Positions 1 through 7,576 of a stretch of 14,581 bases of DNA are shown piece by piece (position 1 is the first letter of the stretch; each line of letters opens with the position of its first letter). The stretch covers positions 1-14,581 of the forward strand of contig CAYNBE010000076.1 of NCBI GenBank assembly GCA_964395045.1, read 5' to 3'. This DNA is from UBA1413 sp964395045. GTDB taxonomy: Bacteria > Bacteroidota > Bacteroidia > Bacteroidales > Prolixibacteraceae. The notes under the pieces are model-generated. The model was not told the origin of the DNA and made no database searches. It saw nothing but the letters and a program-made list of their open reading frames with translations. Both the position numbers and the translations under genes were made by a program.

Positions 1-174
1 AAAAGACAATTTAATGACAGGTGTCTGTCGCCTGATAACACTTTCTTAATGTAGAGTCAAGTTTTAGCAGATTTTTCATGGATTTTCCCTGTCAGCAGAA
101 AATCACAGTTAAATATTCCTTTTTATTTCCACATTCAATTAAGCGAACATAAGTTCATTAAAAAGTTATTTTTA

Positions 175-182
175 TAAATTTG
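175..182 (+). promoter_or_regulatory. Candidate Bacteroidota -7 promoter element for the MBL-fold gene
   Basis: The string TAAATTTG matches the Bacteroidota -7 consensus TAnnTTTG. It ends 13 bases before the ATG at 196, so the transcript would have a very short leader. I see no convincing TTTG-like -33 element about 20 bp upstream. The rest of 1-195 is AT-rich and holds no gene I can support. Confidence 0.35.
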
Positions 183-195
183 GGAAAATTTTTCA

Positions 196-975
196 ATGAA
201 GATTTCAATACTTGCCGACAATCATCCCGGGGTTCATACAGGGGCAGAACACGGATTATCATATTTTATTGAACATGATGGGATGAGGATTCTGTTTGAT
301 ACAGGTCAGAGCAACCTTTTCCTGCAGAATGCGGAAATTATGGGTGTTGACGCGATAGATACCGACGCGGTTGTCCTGAGCCACGGGCATTTCGATCACG
401 GGAATGGACTGGAAAACCTTCCCGGAGGGAAATTAATATGTCATCCTGGATGTTTTGTAAAAAGGTATCGGAGCAGGGACCATTCGTATATCGGTTTGAA
501 GAACACCAGAGAACAGCTCAGTAAAAAATTTAAACTCATTACTACCACCGCCCCCTATCAAATTGGTGAAAGAATCATCTTTCTGGGCGAAATACCCCGG
601 ATAACCAGTTTTGAATCAAGAGAAACATCTTTTTCATTTGAAGATAGCACCCCCGATTTTGTTGAGGACGATAGTGCAGTTGCTTTTTTATTACGCGAAG
701 GGCTTTTTGTTATAACCGGTTGCGGTCACTCAGGTATCGTAAACACTCTGGAACATGCCCGTAAGATTACCGGGGAGAAACGGCTGCTTGGGATTATGGG
801 AGGGTTTCACCTGAAAGTGAATGACGAACAAACAAAAGAAACAATCGGTTATCTGAAGAAAAACAGGGTACAACATGTTTATCCTTCTCATTGCACGGAG
901 TTAATTGCCCTGGTTGCATTTTACCATAGCTTTAAAATCATGTTGCCAAAAACCGGAAATGTTTTTGATTTCTAA
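196..975 (+). CDS. MBL-fold metallohydrolase, dihydropterin-phosphate-synthase-like (COG1237 type)
   Basis: A 259-residue metallo-beta-lactamase-fold protein with no signal peptide or membrane segment, so probably cytoplasmic. The metal-binding signature is H63-G-H65-F-D67-H68 within LSHGHFDHGNGL. Further likely ligands are H178 (TGCGHSG), H205 (GGFHL) and H232 (SHCTE). The TGCGHSGIVNT and GGFHL blocks are typical of the family annotated as 7,8-dihydropterin-6-yl-methyl-4-(beta-D-ribofuranosyl)aminobenzene-5'-phosphate synthase, a name taken from an archaeal methanopterin-pathway enzyme. In a bacterium the true substrate is unknown and the name should be read as family membership only. Length is normal for the family. 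The gene points toward hisF and is probably monocistronic. Start: the only early ATG, directly followed by a KISILADNHPG-type N-terminus usual for the family. The fold call is firm; the function is not. Confidence 0.9.
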   Translation: MKISILADNHPGVHTGAEHGLSYFIEHDGMRILFDTGQSNLFLQNAEIMGVDAIDTDAVVLSHGHFDHGNGLENLPGGKLICHPGCFVKRYRSRDHSYIGLKNTREQLSKKFKLITTTAPYQIGERIIFLGEIPRITSFESRETSFSFEDSTPDFVEDDSAVAFLLREGLFVITGCGHSGIVNTLEHARKITGEKRLLGIMGGFHLKVNDEQTKETIGYLKKNRVQHVYPSHCTELIALVAFYHSFKIMLPKTGNVFDF

Positions 976-996
976 TTCACCACACCAGTAAGAACA

Positions 997-1077
997 ATGG
1001 CAATGTCAACAGGAAAGAAGGCCGAAAATACCATGGTCAGAATGGTACTTTATCCAAAACCGGATAAGAAAGTTTAA
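997..1077 (+). CDS. Possible 26-residue small ORF downstream of the MBL gene
   Basis: An ATG-to-TAA reading frame of 26 codons starts 21 bp after the MBL stop and ends one base before a hairpin at 1078-1095. The peptide is basic (MAMSTGKKAENT, then VLYPKPDKKV) with no recognisable motif. The upstream AGTAAGAACA is only weakly purine-rich. It could be a real small protein, a decayed fragment, or chance; I do not recognise it. Confidence 0.2.
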   Translation: MAMSTGKKAENTMVRMVLYPKPDKKV

Positions 1078-1095
1078 GCCGCAGCAAAAAGCGGC
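1078..1095. terminator. Hairpin between convergent genes, weak bidirectional terminator candidate
   Basis: GCCGC (1078-1082) and GCGGC (1091-1095) form a perfect 5-bp GC stem around the 8-base loop AGCAAAAA. It lies between the converging MBL and hisF genes, where a shared terminator would be expected. Neither side has a clean T-run, so intrinsic termination would be weak. Confidence 0.35.
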
Positions 1096-1124
1096 CAGAT
1101 TTATAACAAAATTTCTGATGAGGT

Positions 1125-1880
1125 TTATCGCACGACAATGCCTTTTCCCCGGAGAAAGCTTTTCAGTTCAGGGATAGAAATCTCCTTATAGTGAAAGATA
1201 GAGGCTGCCAATGCGGCATCGGCTTTCCCCTCCGTGAATACTTCGGCGAAATGTTCCATAGTGCCGGCTCCGCCTGATGCGATGACCGGAATGGTCAGCA
1301 TCTCGGAGAGCCGGGCCAGCTCGTTGCAGGCAAATCCGTTTTTGGTTCCGTCGTGGTCCATTGAGGTATAAAGAATCTCGCCCGCTCCCCGACTTTCACC
1401 TTCTTTCGCCCAGGTATAGAGCTCCTTTTCTGTTTCAATCCTGCCCCCGTTGACGGTGACTACTTTCCGTCCGGCCGGGCCTGTGCGGGCATCGATGGCA
1501 AGCACCACAAACTGGCTGCCGAAATGGAGCGAAAGATCGTTAATCAATTGCGGATTCTTCACTGCTGAGGAATTGATGCTGATCTTATCGGCACCAGCCT
1601 GCAGAAGGACATCGGCATCGTTTAATTCACTGATGCCACCACCCACAGTAAACGGAATGTTGATTTCCCGTGCAATCCTTTTTACCAGCCGGGAAAAGGT
1701 TTTACGGCCTTCATGAGTTGCTGTGATATCGAGGAACACAAGTTCATCGGCGCCCTGCGAAGCATACAACGAACCCAATTCAACAGGATCGCCTACATCT
1801 CTGATATTCAGGAAGTTGATTCCTTTTACAGTTTTTCCGTCTTTGATATCCAGACAGGGTATAATCCGTTTTGCTAACAT
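1125..1880 (-). CDS. hisF: Imidazole glycerol phosphate synthase cyclase subunit HisF
   Basis: HisF is the (beta/alpha)8-barrel cyclase that, with the HisH glutaminase, converts PRFAR and ammonia to imidazole glycerol phosphate and AICAR in histidine synthesis. The start at 1880 gives a 251-residue protein beginning MLAKRIIPCLDIKDG, the standard family N-terminus; the in-frame GTG two codons earlier is less likely. Catalytic Asp11 (PCLDI) and Asp130 (AIDARTG) are at the positions known from Thermotoga HisF. Phosphate-binding glycine motifs are visible as FTVGGGI and VIASGGAG. Length is normal. It lies 285 bp downstream of hisA on the same strand and is the last gene before the convergent MBL gene. 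hisH is not in the window, so its glutaminase partner must be encoded elsewhere. Confidence 0.96.
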   Translation of the reverse strand: MLAKRIIPCLDIKDGKTVKGINFLNIRDVGDPVELGSLYASQGADELVFLDITATHEGRKTFSRLVKRIAREINIPFTVGGGISELNDADVLLQAGADKISINSSAVKNPQLINDLSLHFGSQFVVLAIDARTGPAGRKVVTVNGGRIETEKELYTWAKEGESRGAGEILYTSMDHDGTKNGFACNELARLSEMLTIPVIASGGAGTMEHFAEVFTEGKADAALAASIFHYKEISIPELKSFLRGKGIVVR

Positions 1881-1902
1881 AATCACTTTTTAATGAGAAG
1901 GA

Positions 1903-2109
1903 ATGACAATCCGTATGATGGACTTTTCCCTTCGCGTCGACATCCACCGGTACGCCATTTTTTTAAAGGCAGAAAGCATTCAGTACTCCGAAACTTATCC
2001 TCCCGGATTTCATTTAACCTGGTTGATAGAACCCGGAACAACAGATGGCATGATCCCGGATCGGGTCACAAAGATAATGATCAGGAACAGTATGGAAATG
2101 GCCTTATAG
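1903..2109 (+). CDS. Possible 68-residue hypothetical protein in the hisA-hisF gap
   Basis: A plus-strand frame of 68 codons fills most of the 285-bp gap between hisA and hisF and runs against both. The ATG at 1903 follows the purine-rich string GAGAAGGA, unusual in this AT-rich spacer and close to the start for a Shine-Dalgarno; ATGs at 1915 and 1918 are alternatives. Codon choice looks fairly gene-like, and the peptide has a beta-like alternation (FSLRVDIHRYAIFL) followed by YPPGFHLTWLIEPG. I do not recognise a family. On the minus strand the same DNA contains a short hydrophobic run (AISILFLIIIFV) with no proper start, so a decayed membrane-protein remnant is an alternative. It could also be chance. 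Confidence 0.25.
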   Translation: MTIRMMDFSLRVDIHRYAIFLKAESIQYSETYPPGFHLTWLIEPGTTDGMIPDRVTKIMIRNSMEMAL

Positions 2110-2165
2110 GATGAAAAATTCTCTTCCGGAACAAGAATTCACTTTCCAGACTTACGATTTTTCAA

Positions 2166-2894
2166 TCAAAGGTTATATTCCCGGATTTCATTCAGCGTGA
2201 TTTTCCCTTCAAAGATTGCTTTTCCCGTAATAACCCCGGGAACGCCGATATCAGCAAGTTTCATAATATCATCCATCGAAGAAATTCCTCCGCTTGCCAC
2301 CAGGTAAATACCGGGCAACTGTTCCAGGATTTCCTGATAGAGGCTGTATGAAGGGCCTTCCAGCATTCCGTCCTTTGAGATATCGGTTGAAATCACTTTG
2401 GTGATTCCCTTGTCTACCCATGTGCGGATAAACGGGATGATTTCATTTTCTGATTCTTCCATCCAGCCGCTGACGGCAATTTTTCCCTGGCGTGCATCAG
2501 CTCCGAGGATTATCTTTTCCGAACCGTATTGGTTGAGCCAACGGAGGAATGTTTCTGGTTCCTTCACAGCGATGCTTCCTCCGGTAACCATGGCTGCGCC
2601 GCATTCAAAAGCGATGCGGAGATCCTCTTCGCTTTTGAGGCCTCCCCCAAAATCGATGATCAGTTTCGTTTTCAATGCGATTCGTTCCAGTACCTGGTAA
2701 TTGACGATCTGTTTTTCACGGGCACCATCAAGGTCAACCAGGTGGAGGCGTCGAAGCCCGGCATCCTCAAACATGCAGGCCACCTCCACCGGATCGCCGC
2801 TGTACACGGTTTGTCTTGCATAATCTCCCTGGGAAAGCCTTACACATTTTCCTCCCAGAATATCAATTGCGGGGATGATGTCGATTCGGGACAT
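2166..2894 (-). CDS. hisA: ProFAR isomerase HisA
   Basis: HisA, phosphoribosylformimino-5-aminoimidazole carboxamide ribotide isomerase, performs the Amadori rearrangement of ProFAR to PRFAR, the substrate of HisF. The 242-residue protein has the usual single (beta/alpha)8 barrel. It begins MSRIDIIPAIDILGGKCVRL, with catalytic Asp11 in PAID and the second catalytic Asp133 in LGADARQGK. Phosphate-binding segments are DFGGGL near residues 81-86 and ASGGISS near 200-206. STDISKDGMLEGP (170-181) is the typical HisA loop. Length is normal. The gene follows argF' after a 301-bp spacer and precedes hisF on the same strand, so hisA and hisF catalyse consecutive steps, but the rest of the his genes are not adjacent. 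Confidence 0.96.
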   Translation of the reverse strand: MSRIDIIPAIDILGGKCVRLSQGDYARQTVYSGDPVEVACMFEDAGLRRLHLVDLDGAREKQIVNYQVLERIALKTKLIIDFGGGLKSEEDLRIAFECGAAMVTGGSIAVKEPETFLRWLNQYGSEKIILGADARQGKIAVSGWMEESENEIIPFIRTWVDKGITKVISTDISKDGMLEGPSYSLYQEILEQLPGIYLVASGGISSMDDIMKLADIGVPGVITGKAIFEGKITLNEIREYNL

Positions 2895-3195
2895 ATAAAA
2901 TGATTAAAAGATGCTATATAAAAAGATCATAGATGAAAATAGACCAAAAGGGACAATATAATTTTCAAAATTACCAGTGTTGCAAAATCCTGCTTGTAAA
3001 ATGGTCGAAGAATCCTGACAGATTGATCAACTTGCTTCAAGAAAGAGCAGAACATTTTCATTCATTATACGCAATATCAGGCTCAGGGTTTACCCTGGAA
3101 CCTTTTCATTCTCTGCAGAAAGAGGAGGGAGAAACCGGATCAGTAAAAAGCAACAGGATGCTTTCTGACATAGCTCCGGAAAGAATCTTTCTTTT
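2895..3195. other. 301-bp spacer between argF' and hisA
   Basis: There is no gene I can support here. A plus-strand frame begins at 2933 but survives only by running antisense through the last 217 bases of argF', so I discount it. A small hairpin is visible at about 3088-3101 (CAGGG, loop TTTA, CCCTG), without a T-run. The hisA-proximal half is AT-rich and carries the candidate promoter at 2966-2973. The spacer length suggests a transcription break between argF' and hisA. Confidence 0.5.
2966..2973 (-). promoter_or_regulatory. Candidate -7 promoter element upstream of hisA
   Basis: On the minus strand the string TAATTTTG fits the Bacteroidota -7 consensus TAnnTTTG and would start a transcript about 65 bases before hisA. 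No good TTTG-like -33 element is present at the expected distance, so this is tentative. It would let hisA-hisF be transcribed apart from the arg-pro cluster. Confidence 0.3.
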
Positions 3196-4146
3196 TCAGA
3201 AGTTATCTTCCAGGATCATTTTGAGTACTGCCATGGCTGACCACTCCCGATTGGCGGCTTCCCTGATGACCACGGAGGCAGGGCTGTCAATCACCTCATC
3301 GGTGACTATCATGTTACGGCGGACGGGCAGGCAGTGCATAAATTTTGCATTCCGGGTAAGCGCCATTTTGCGGGCATCGACAGTCCAATTCATGTCTTTC
3401 GACAGAATCTGACCGTAGTGGGTATATGAAGCCCAGTTTTTCGCATAAATGAAATCGGCATCTTCGAAGGCTTTGTCCTGGTTGTACTCCACCTTGAGGT
3501 CTCCCATGAATTCAGGTGCGAGTTCGTACCCCGGAGGATGGGTAACAACAATCTCCATATCTGCAGCACGCATCCATTCAATGAATGAATTGGCAACAGC
3601 CTGGGGAAGTGCACGTGGGTGAGGTGCCCAGGTTAATACTACTTTCGGGCGTTTCCTGGTTTTCAGTTCCTCTATGGTCATCAGGTCGGCAAAACTCTGA
3701 AGGGGATGGCGTGTGGCTGCCTCCATGCTGACGACCGGAACCCCTGCATAATCGATAAACTGGTTGAGTATCCTCTCGGTATAATCATCCTCCCTGCTCT
3801 GAAAGCGGGCAAACGACCGGACCCCGATGATGTCACAATACGACCCGATGACCGGTATGGCTTCCCGGAGATGCTCGGGTTTGTTCCCGTCCATCACAAC
3901 TCCCATCTCGGTTTCCAGTTGCCACCCGTCTTCATTCACATTGAGCACCATGGTATTCATTCCCAGATTCATGGCAGCTTTCTGTGTGCTGAGGCGTGTT
4001 CGCAGGCTTGAATTAAAAAAAATCAGTACCATGGTTTTGTTTTTGCCAAGATCAGTATAGGAAAAGGGATTTTTCTTGACGTCAAAGGCTGCATCAAGCG
4101 CTGCCTGAAGATCAGGAATATCGTTTACAGATGTGAAATGTCTCAT
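3196..4146 (-). CDS. argF': N-succinylornithine carbamoyltransferase ArgF'
   Basis: A 316-residue transcarbamylase that transfers the carbamoyl group from carbamoyl phosphate to an N-acylated ornithine, giving N-acyl-citrulline. The carbamoyl-phosphate loop is SSLRTR (46-51), and other family motifs are HPLQ (147-150), WAPHPR (173-178) and HCLPVRR (271-277). The sequence closely resembles Bacteroides fragilis SOTCase as I remember it. Residue 90 is proline, in GNKPEHL (87-93). Structural work on the family showed that Pro90 marks succinylornithine enzymes while Glu at the matching site (92 in Xanthomonas) marks acetylornithine enzymes. I therefore infer N-succinyl-L-ornithine as substrate. 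The gene follows proA on the same strand after 255 bp. Start ATG at 4146 gives MRHFTSVNDI, the expected N-terminus. Confidence 0.95.
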   Translation of the reverse strand: MRHFTSVNDIPDLQAALDAAFDVKKNPFSYTDLGKNKTMVLIFFNSSLRTRLSTQKAAMNLGMNTMVLNVNEDGWQLETEMGVVMDGNKPEHLREAIPVIGSYCDIIGVRSFARFQSREDDYTERILNQFIDYAGVPVVSMEAATRHPLQSFADLMTIEELKTRKRPKVVLTWAPHPRALPQAVANSFIEWMRAADMEIVVTHPPGYELAPEFMGDLKVEYNQDKAFEDADFIYAKNWASYTHYGQILSKDMNWTVDARKMALTRNAKFMHCLPVRRNMIVTDEVIDSPASVVIREAANREWSAMAVLKMILEDNF

Positions 4147-4401
4147 ATCGTTTCGTATTTCAATTGATATCTTATGAATTCAAATGGTTCATGATATTCT
4201 GTTACCCGCTTTTCCGGGCCCAGTCATCAGCATAATTTGTCTGTTTTATGTCGTTTTTTATGCAGTCAACTTTGTTACTGTTGTGATTTTTTATCCTTCA
4301 TGTATTATTCTATCCTTTCAGCAGCAGCCATGAGAACCATGATAACCATCATATCAAAGAAAACCTTTTCCCATCCTGCCTCCTGCTTCGAATAATATTG
4401 T
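4147..4401. other. 255-bp spacer between proA and argF'
   Basis: The longest gap within the arg-pro run. On the minus strand a TTGACT string lies about 120 bp before argF' but lacks a good partner box. A short AT-rich hairpin (ATGAT, loop GGTT, ATCAT) sits near 4340, and a CCCG/CGGG hairpin near 4207-4220. None is convincing as a terminator or operator. A secondary promoter for argF' is possible, but I cannot point to one. Confidence 0.4.
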
Positions 4402-5649
4402 TCACGGTCTTGTCTGTCCATTCCCTTCCACGATCCATTTGTAGGTAGTAAGCTCTTCGAGGGCCATAGGTCCGCGGGCATGAAGTTTCTGGGTACTGAT
4501 CCCGATTTCGGCACCGAGACCGAACTGGGCACCATCGGTGAAGGCTGTCGATGCATTGATATACACCACGGCGGCATCGACCGACTGCCGGAACATTCCG
4601 GCGGTTTCCCTGTTCCCGGTGATGATGGCTTCGCTGTGTTTTGAACTGTAGGTTGCAATATGCTGAATGGCTTCCAAAGCTGAACCGACTGTTTTTATCG
4701 CCATTTTCAGTGACAGGAATTCGGTTCCGAACGACTCCGGAACCGCGGGAAGCAACAAATGAGAAGGGTAACTCTCTTTTAGAATCGCAAAGGCAGGCTG
4801 GTCGGCATAAATCACCACCTCTTTCCTGGCCAGTTTTGCAGTCAGGGCAGGTAGGGATCCCAGTCTGTCACGGTGTATGATCAGGCAGTCGAGGGCATTG
4901 CAGACCGAAGGCCGGCGGGTTTTTGCGTTGAAAATGATATCTGCGCCAATCTCTGCATCGCCTTCAGCATCAAAATAGGTATGACAGATGCCGGCACCTG
5001 TTTCGATCACCGGGATGGTGGCATTCTGTCTGACATAATCAATCAATCCCTGGCTTCCCCGGGGGATGATCAGGTCGATAAAACCCCTTGCATTCAGCAT
5101 CTCGGCAGTTTCTTCCCGGCCGGCAGGCAGAAGCGTGACAATATCCCTGCTGATTCCGCAGCTGTCAAGCACCCTGTGGATGACAGACAGAATTGCTGTA
5201 TTGGAAAAGATGGCATCACCGCCCCCCTTCAGGACACAGGCATTATTCGATTTGAGGCACAGTGAAAATACATCGAAGGTGACATTCGGCCGGGCTTCGT
5301 AAATAATACCGATCACACCGAATGGCACGGCAGTCTTTACAATCTCAAGTCCGTTGGGGCGTAATGTCTTCGACAGTACCCTTCCGACAGGGCATGGCAG
5401 CGAAGCCACATTCCGGATATCCCCGGCAATGGCTTCCAACCGTTCCTCTGTCAGTTTCAGCCTGTCATATTTCGGGTCATCCGGATTCATGCGTTCCAGG
5501 TCTTTCCGGTTCTCCTCCAGCAGGAATTCTGTTTCCCGGCAGGTTGCAGAAGCAAGCATTTCGAGGGTGTTCCGGATGGTGTTTTCGGGAATCAGAAGCA
5601 GGGTGCGTGATGCCTGGAGTGTTTTTTCCAATTGGGGCTGTATCTTCAT
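4402..5649 (-). CDS. proA: Gamma-glutamyl phosphate reductase ProA
   Basis: ProA reduces gamma-glutamyl phosphate with NADPH to glutamate-5-semialdehyde, the second proline step. I choose the ATG at 5649 (MKIQPQLEK), giving 415 residues; it lies one base after the proB stop. A longer TTG-initiated version would overlap proB by 26 bases and add an atypical N-terminus. Catalytic cysteine is Cys250 in RRPSVCNALD. Other family blocks are YEARPNVTFD, the nucleotide-binding KGGGDAIFSN, IIPRGSQGLI, HSEAIITGN, and the C-terminal ASTAFTDGAQFGLGAEIG. Length is normal. The tight proB-proA junction suggests translational coupling, fitting the known channelling of the labile acyl phosphate between the two enzymes. 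Confidence 0.96.
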   Translation of the reverse strand: MKIQPQLEKTLQASRTLLLIPENTIRNTLEMLASATCRETEFLLEENRKDLERMNPDDPKYDRLKLTEERLEAIAGDIRNVASLPCPVGRVLSKTLRPNGLEIVKTAVPFGVIGIIYEARPNVTFDVFSLCLKSNNACVLKGGGDAIFSNTAILSVIHRVLDSCGISRDIVTLLPAGREETAEMLNARGFIDLIIPRGSQGLIDYVRQNATIPVIETGAGICHTYFDAEGDAEIGADIIFNAKTRRPSVCNALDCLIIHRDRLGSLPALTAKLARKEVVIYADQPAFAILKESYPSHLLLPAVPESFGTEFLSLKMAIKTVGSALEAIQHIATYSSKHSEAIITGNRETAGMFRQSVDAAVVYINASTAFTDGAQFGLGAEIGISTQKLHARGPMALEELTTYKWIVEGNGQTRP

Positions 5650-5650
5650 A

Positions 5651-6757
5651 TTATCCGTTTTTAATATTATTCTCAAGGTAAAGGTAATCGTAGTGGATCA
5701 GGGGTTTTTGCCTGCCGGCAACAGCTTCGCGTTCCAATTTGTCGGAACCGTACTGGGCCCTTCCCACTCCCAGATACCTTCCATCCTCATCGAAAATCCT
5801 GAGCAGGTCCCCTTTTTTGAAAGGGCCTGCTGTTGAAACCACTCCAACGGGAAGCAAACTGACCGCTTTGTGCGAGAAAAGGGCTGTGCAGGCTCCCCGG
5901 TTGATGGTAATGCGCGATTTGGCGAAACTGTCAGAATAGGCAATCCAGTTTTTCATACCAGAGGGGGCTTTTTTTTCCGGGATAAAATGGGTGTGTGGGA
6001 TGCGTTTACTGGAATCAAGGAGTTCGGTCAGGATATTTTCCCGGTTTCCGTTGGCTATGTGCACAGCGATACCTCCGGCTGCTACTTTCCTTGCTATGCG
6101 TAATTTCGTGATCATTCCTCCGCGTCCGAATTCCGATTTTTGGCTTGTCGGCCGGATATCAGGCCCTGAAGATTCGCAGCCGATTTCTTCTATAATTTCC
6201 GATCCTTCTTCTCCGGGAATCCCTGAATAGATGCCATCCACATTGGTGAGGATGATAAGTGCCTCTGACCCTGCCAGAGTGGCCATCAATCCCGACAGTT
6301 CATCGTTGTCGGTGAACATGAGTTCAGTTACCGAAATGGTATCATTTTCGTTTATGATGGGGATCACCTTGTTTTCGAGCAGGGTGGTGATGCAGTTTTT
6401 CATATTGAGGTAGTGTTTCCTGCTCGAGAAGTTCTCTTTGGTGGTGAGTACCTGGGCGCAAACAAGGTTGTGCTCTCGCAGAAAATCGGAATAACGGTTG
6501 ATGAGCTTGACTTGCCCAAGGGCTGCCCAAAGCTGGCGGGAGGAGACATCGTCATATTTCCGGACGGGGGTCAGCACTGCTTTACCGGAAGCAACTGCCC
6601 CCGATGATACCAGAACAATTTCAATCCCTTCACGGTGGAGGGTGGCAATCTGGTCGACAAGATGTGCAATCCTTGGAACATTGAGGGTACCGTCGTTTTT
6701 GGTAAGCACATTGCTACCCACCTTTACCGTTATTTTTTTGTAGCGGCAATCCATCAT
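5651..6757 (-). CDS. proB: Glutamate 5-kinase ProB with C-terminal PUA domain
   Basis: ProB phosphorylates glutamate with ATP and is normally the proline-feedback-inhibited entry step. The amino acid kinase domain spans about residues 7-260, with KVGSNVL (12-18), VSSGAVASG (50-58), IPIINENDT (132-140), FTDNDELSG (148-156), TNVDGIYSG (171-179) and FGRGGMITK (210-218). A PUA domain follows at about 280-355 (ITINRGAC through GVGRAQYG). At 368 residues it is the long, PUA-containing form; some family members lack this domain. The ATG at 6757 overlaps the proC stop by four bases (ATGA), and a second ATG follows immediately. proA starts one base after its stop. Confidence 0.96.
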   Translation of the reverse strand: MMDCRYKKITVKVGSNVLTKNDGTLNVPRIAHLVDQIATLHREGIEIVLVSSGAVASGKAVLTPVRKYDDVSSRQLWAALGQVKLINRYSDFLREHNLVCAQVLTTKENFSSRKHYLNMKNCITTLLENKVIPIINENDTISVTELMFTDNDELSGLMATLAGSEALIILTNVDGIYSGIPGEEGSEIIEEIGCESSGPDIRPTSQKSEFGRGGMITKLRIARKVAAGGIAVHIANGNRENILTELLDSSKRIPHTHFIPEKKAPSGMKNWIAYSDSFAKSRITINRGACTALFSHKAVSLLPVGVVSTAGPFKKGDLLRIFDEDGRYLGVGRAQYGSDKLEREAVAGRQKPLIHYDYLYLENNIKNG

Positions 6758-7563
6758 CCGGGATTTTCGAGTTTTTCAATCTTTTTGTAGGAAGCAAGGA
6801 GCCCCTGGATCAGTGAAGAACTGAACCCCTTGTGCTCCATTTCGTTCAGTCCGGTAATGGTCACACCGCGGGGGGTGGTTACCTTGTCGATCTCCTGTTC
6901 CGGATGACGGCCCGATTCAAGCACCAGACGGGCAGCTCCGAGGACTGTCTGCGCTGTGATAAACTGCGCCATTTCAGCCCCGAAGCCGATCTCAACACCT
7001 CCCTGCATGGCCGCCCTGATGTAACGGAGGGCGTAAGCAATTCCGCAGGCGGCCAGGACTGTGGCGGCAGCCATCAGCTCGTCGGGAATAAGGGCGGTCT
7101 TCCCCATCTTGTTGAAGAGATCGAACACTACCTGTACCTGATCCTGGCTGCTTCCGTTGGTAGAGATCAGTGTCATGGACTCCCGCAGGGCTATGGCAGT
7201 GTTTGGCATTGCGCGGAACAACGGTACGCTGTTACCGGTTATTTCTGCAAGCTCATGCAGTTCAATTCCGGCCACCATCGAGATCACGATTTTCCCTTCG
7301 TGAAGGAAGGGGTTGATGCTCCGGAGTATCCCTATCACCTGGTAGGGTTTGACAGACATGATAATGATATCCGAATTCTTTACCGCCATGATGTTATCGG
7401 AAGTGGTGATGATACCCTTCTCCTTCAGATTGTTGAGCAATTCGACCCGTCGCCGGGTGACCGTAAGACTTTCCGGTCTGACTTCACCGGAATGGAGAAG
7501 ACCTTCGGCAATGGCAGTCCCCAGGTTCCCACCCCCGATAATGGCAATTTTTCTGTTATCCAT
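6754..7563 (-). CDS. proC: Pyrroline-5-carboxylate reductase ProC
   Basis: ProC reduces delta-1-pyrroline-5-carboxylate to proline with NAD(P)H, the last proline step. With the ATG at 7563 the protein has 269 residues, the usual length, and begins MDNRKIAIIGGGNLG, placing the Rossmann glycine motif at residues 10-15. An earlier in-frame GTG at 7596 would overlap argD and add an untypical lysine-rich tail, so I reject it. The C-terminal signature TPRGVTITGLNEME matches the family's conserved substrate-binding segment. It starts 13 bp after argD and its TGA overlaps the proB ATG. With proB and proA the full glutamate-to-proline route is encoded as one block. Confidence 0.95.
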   Translation of the reverse strand: MDNRKIAIIGGGNLGTAIAEGLLHSGEVRPESLTVTRRRVELLNNLKEKGIITTSDNIMAVKNSDIIIMSVKPYQVIGILRSINPFLHEGKIVISMVAGIELHELAEITGNSVPLFRAMPNTAIALRESMTLISTNGSSQDQVQVVFDLFNKMGKTALIPDELMAAATVLAACGIAYALRYIRAAMQGGVEIGFGAEMAQFITAQTVLGAARLVLESGRHPEQEIDKVTTPRGVTITGLNEMEHKGFSSSLIQGLLASYKKIEKLENPG

Positions 7564-7576
7564 GGCTTTATTTTTT

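Noticed and set aside
3088..3101. CAGGG/CCCTG hairpin downstream of argF' considered as a terminator
   Set aside because: The stem is only five base pairs and no T-run follows on the minus strand.
2933..3412. Plus-strand frame starting in the argF'-hisA spacer
   Set aside because: Nearly half of it is antisense to the conserved C-terminal coding part of argF', and the peptide shows no motif.
4305..4658. Minus-strand frame overlapping the end of proA
   Set aside because: It lies in a different frame of the proA coding sequence and only its last 30 codons or so fall outside it; no motif.
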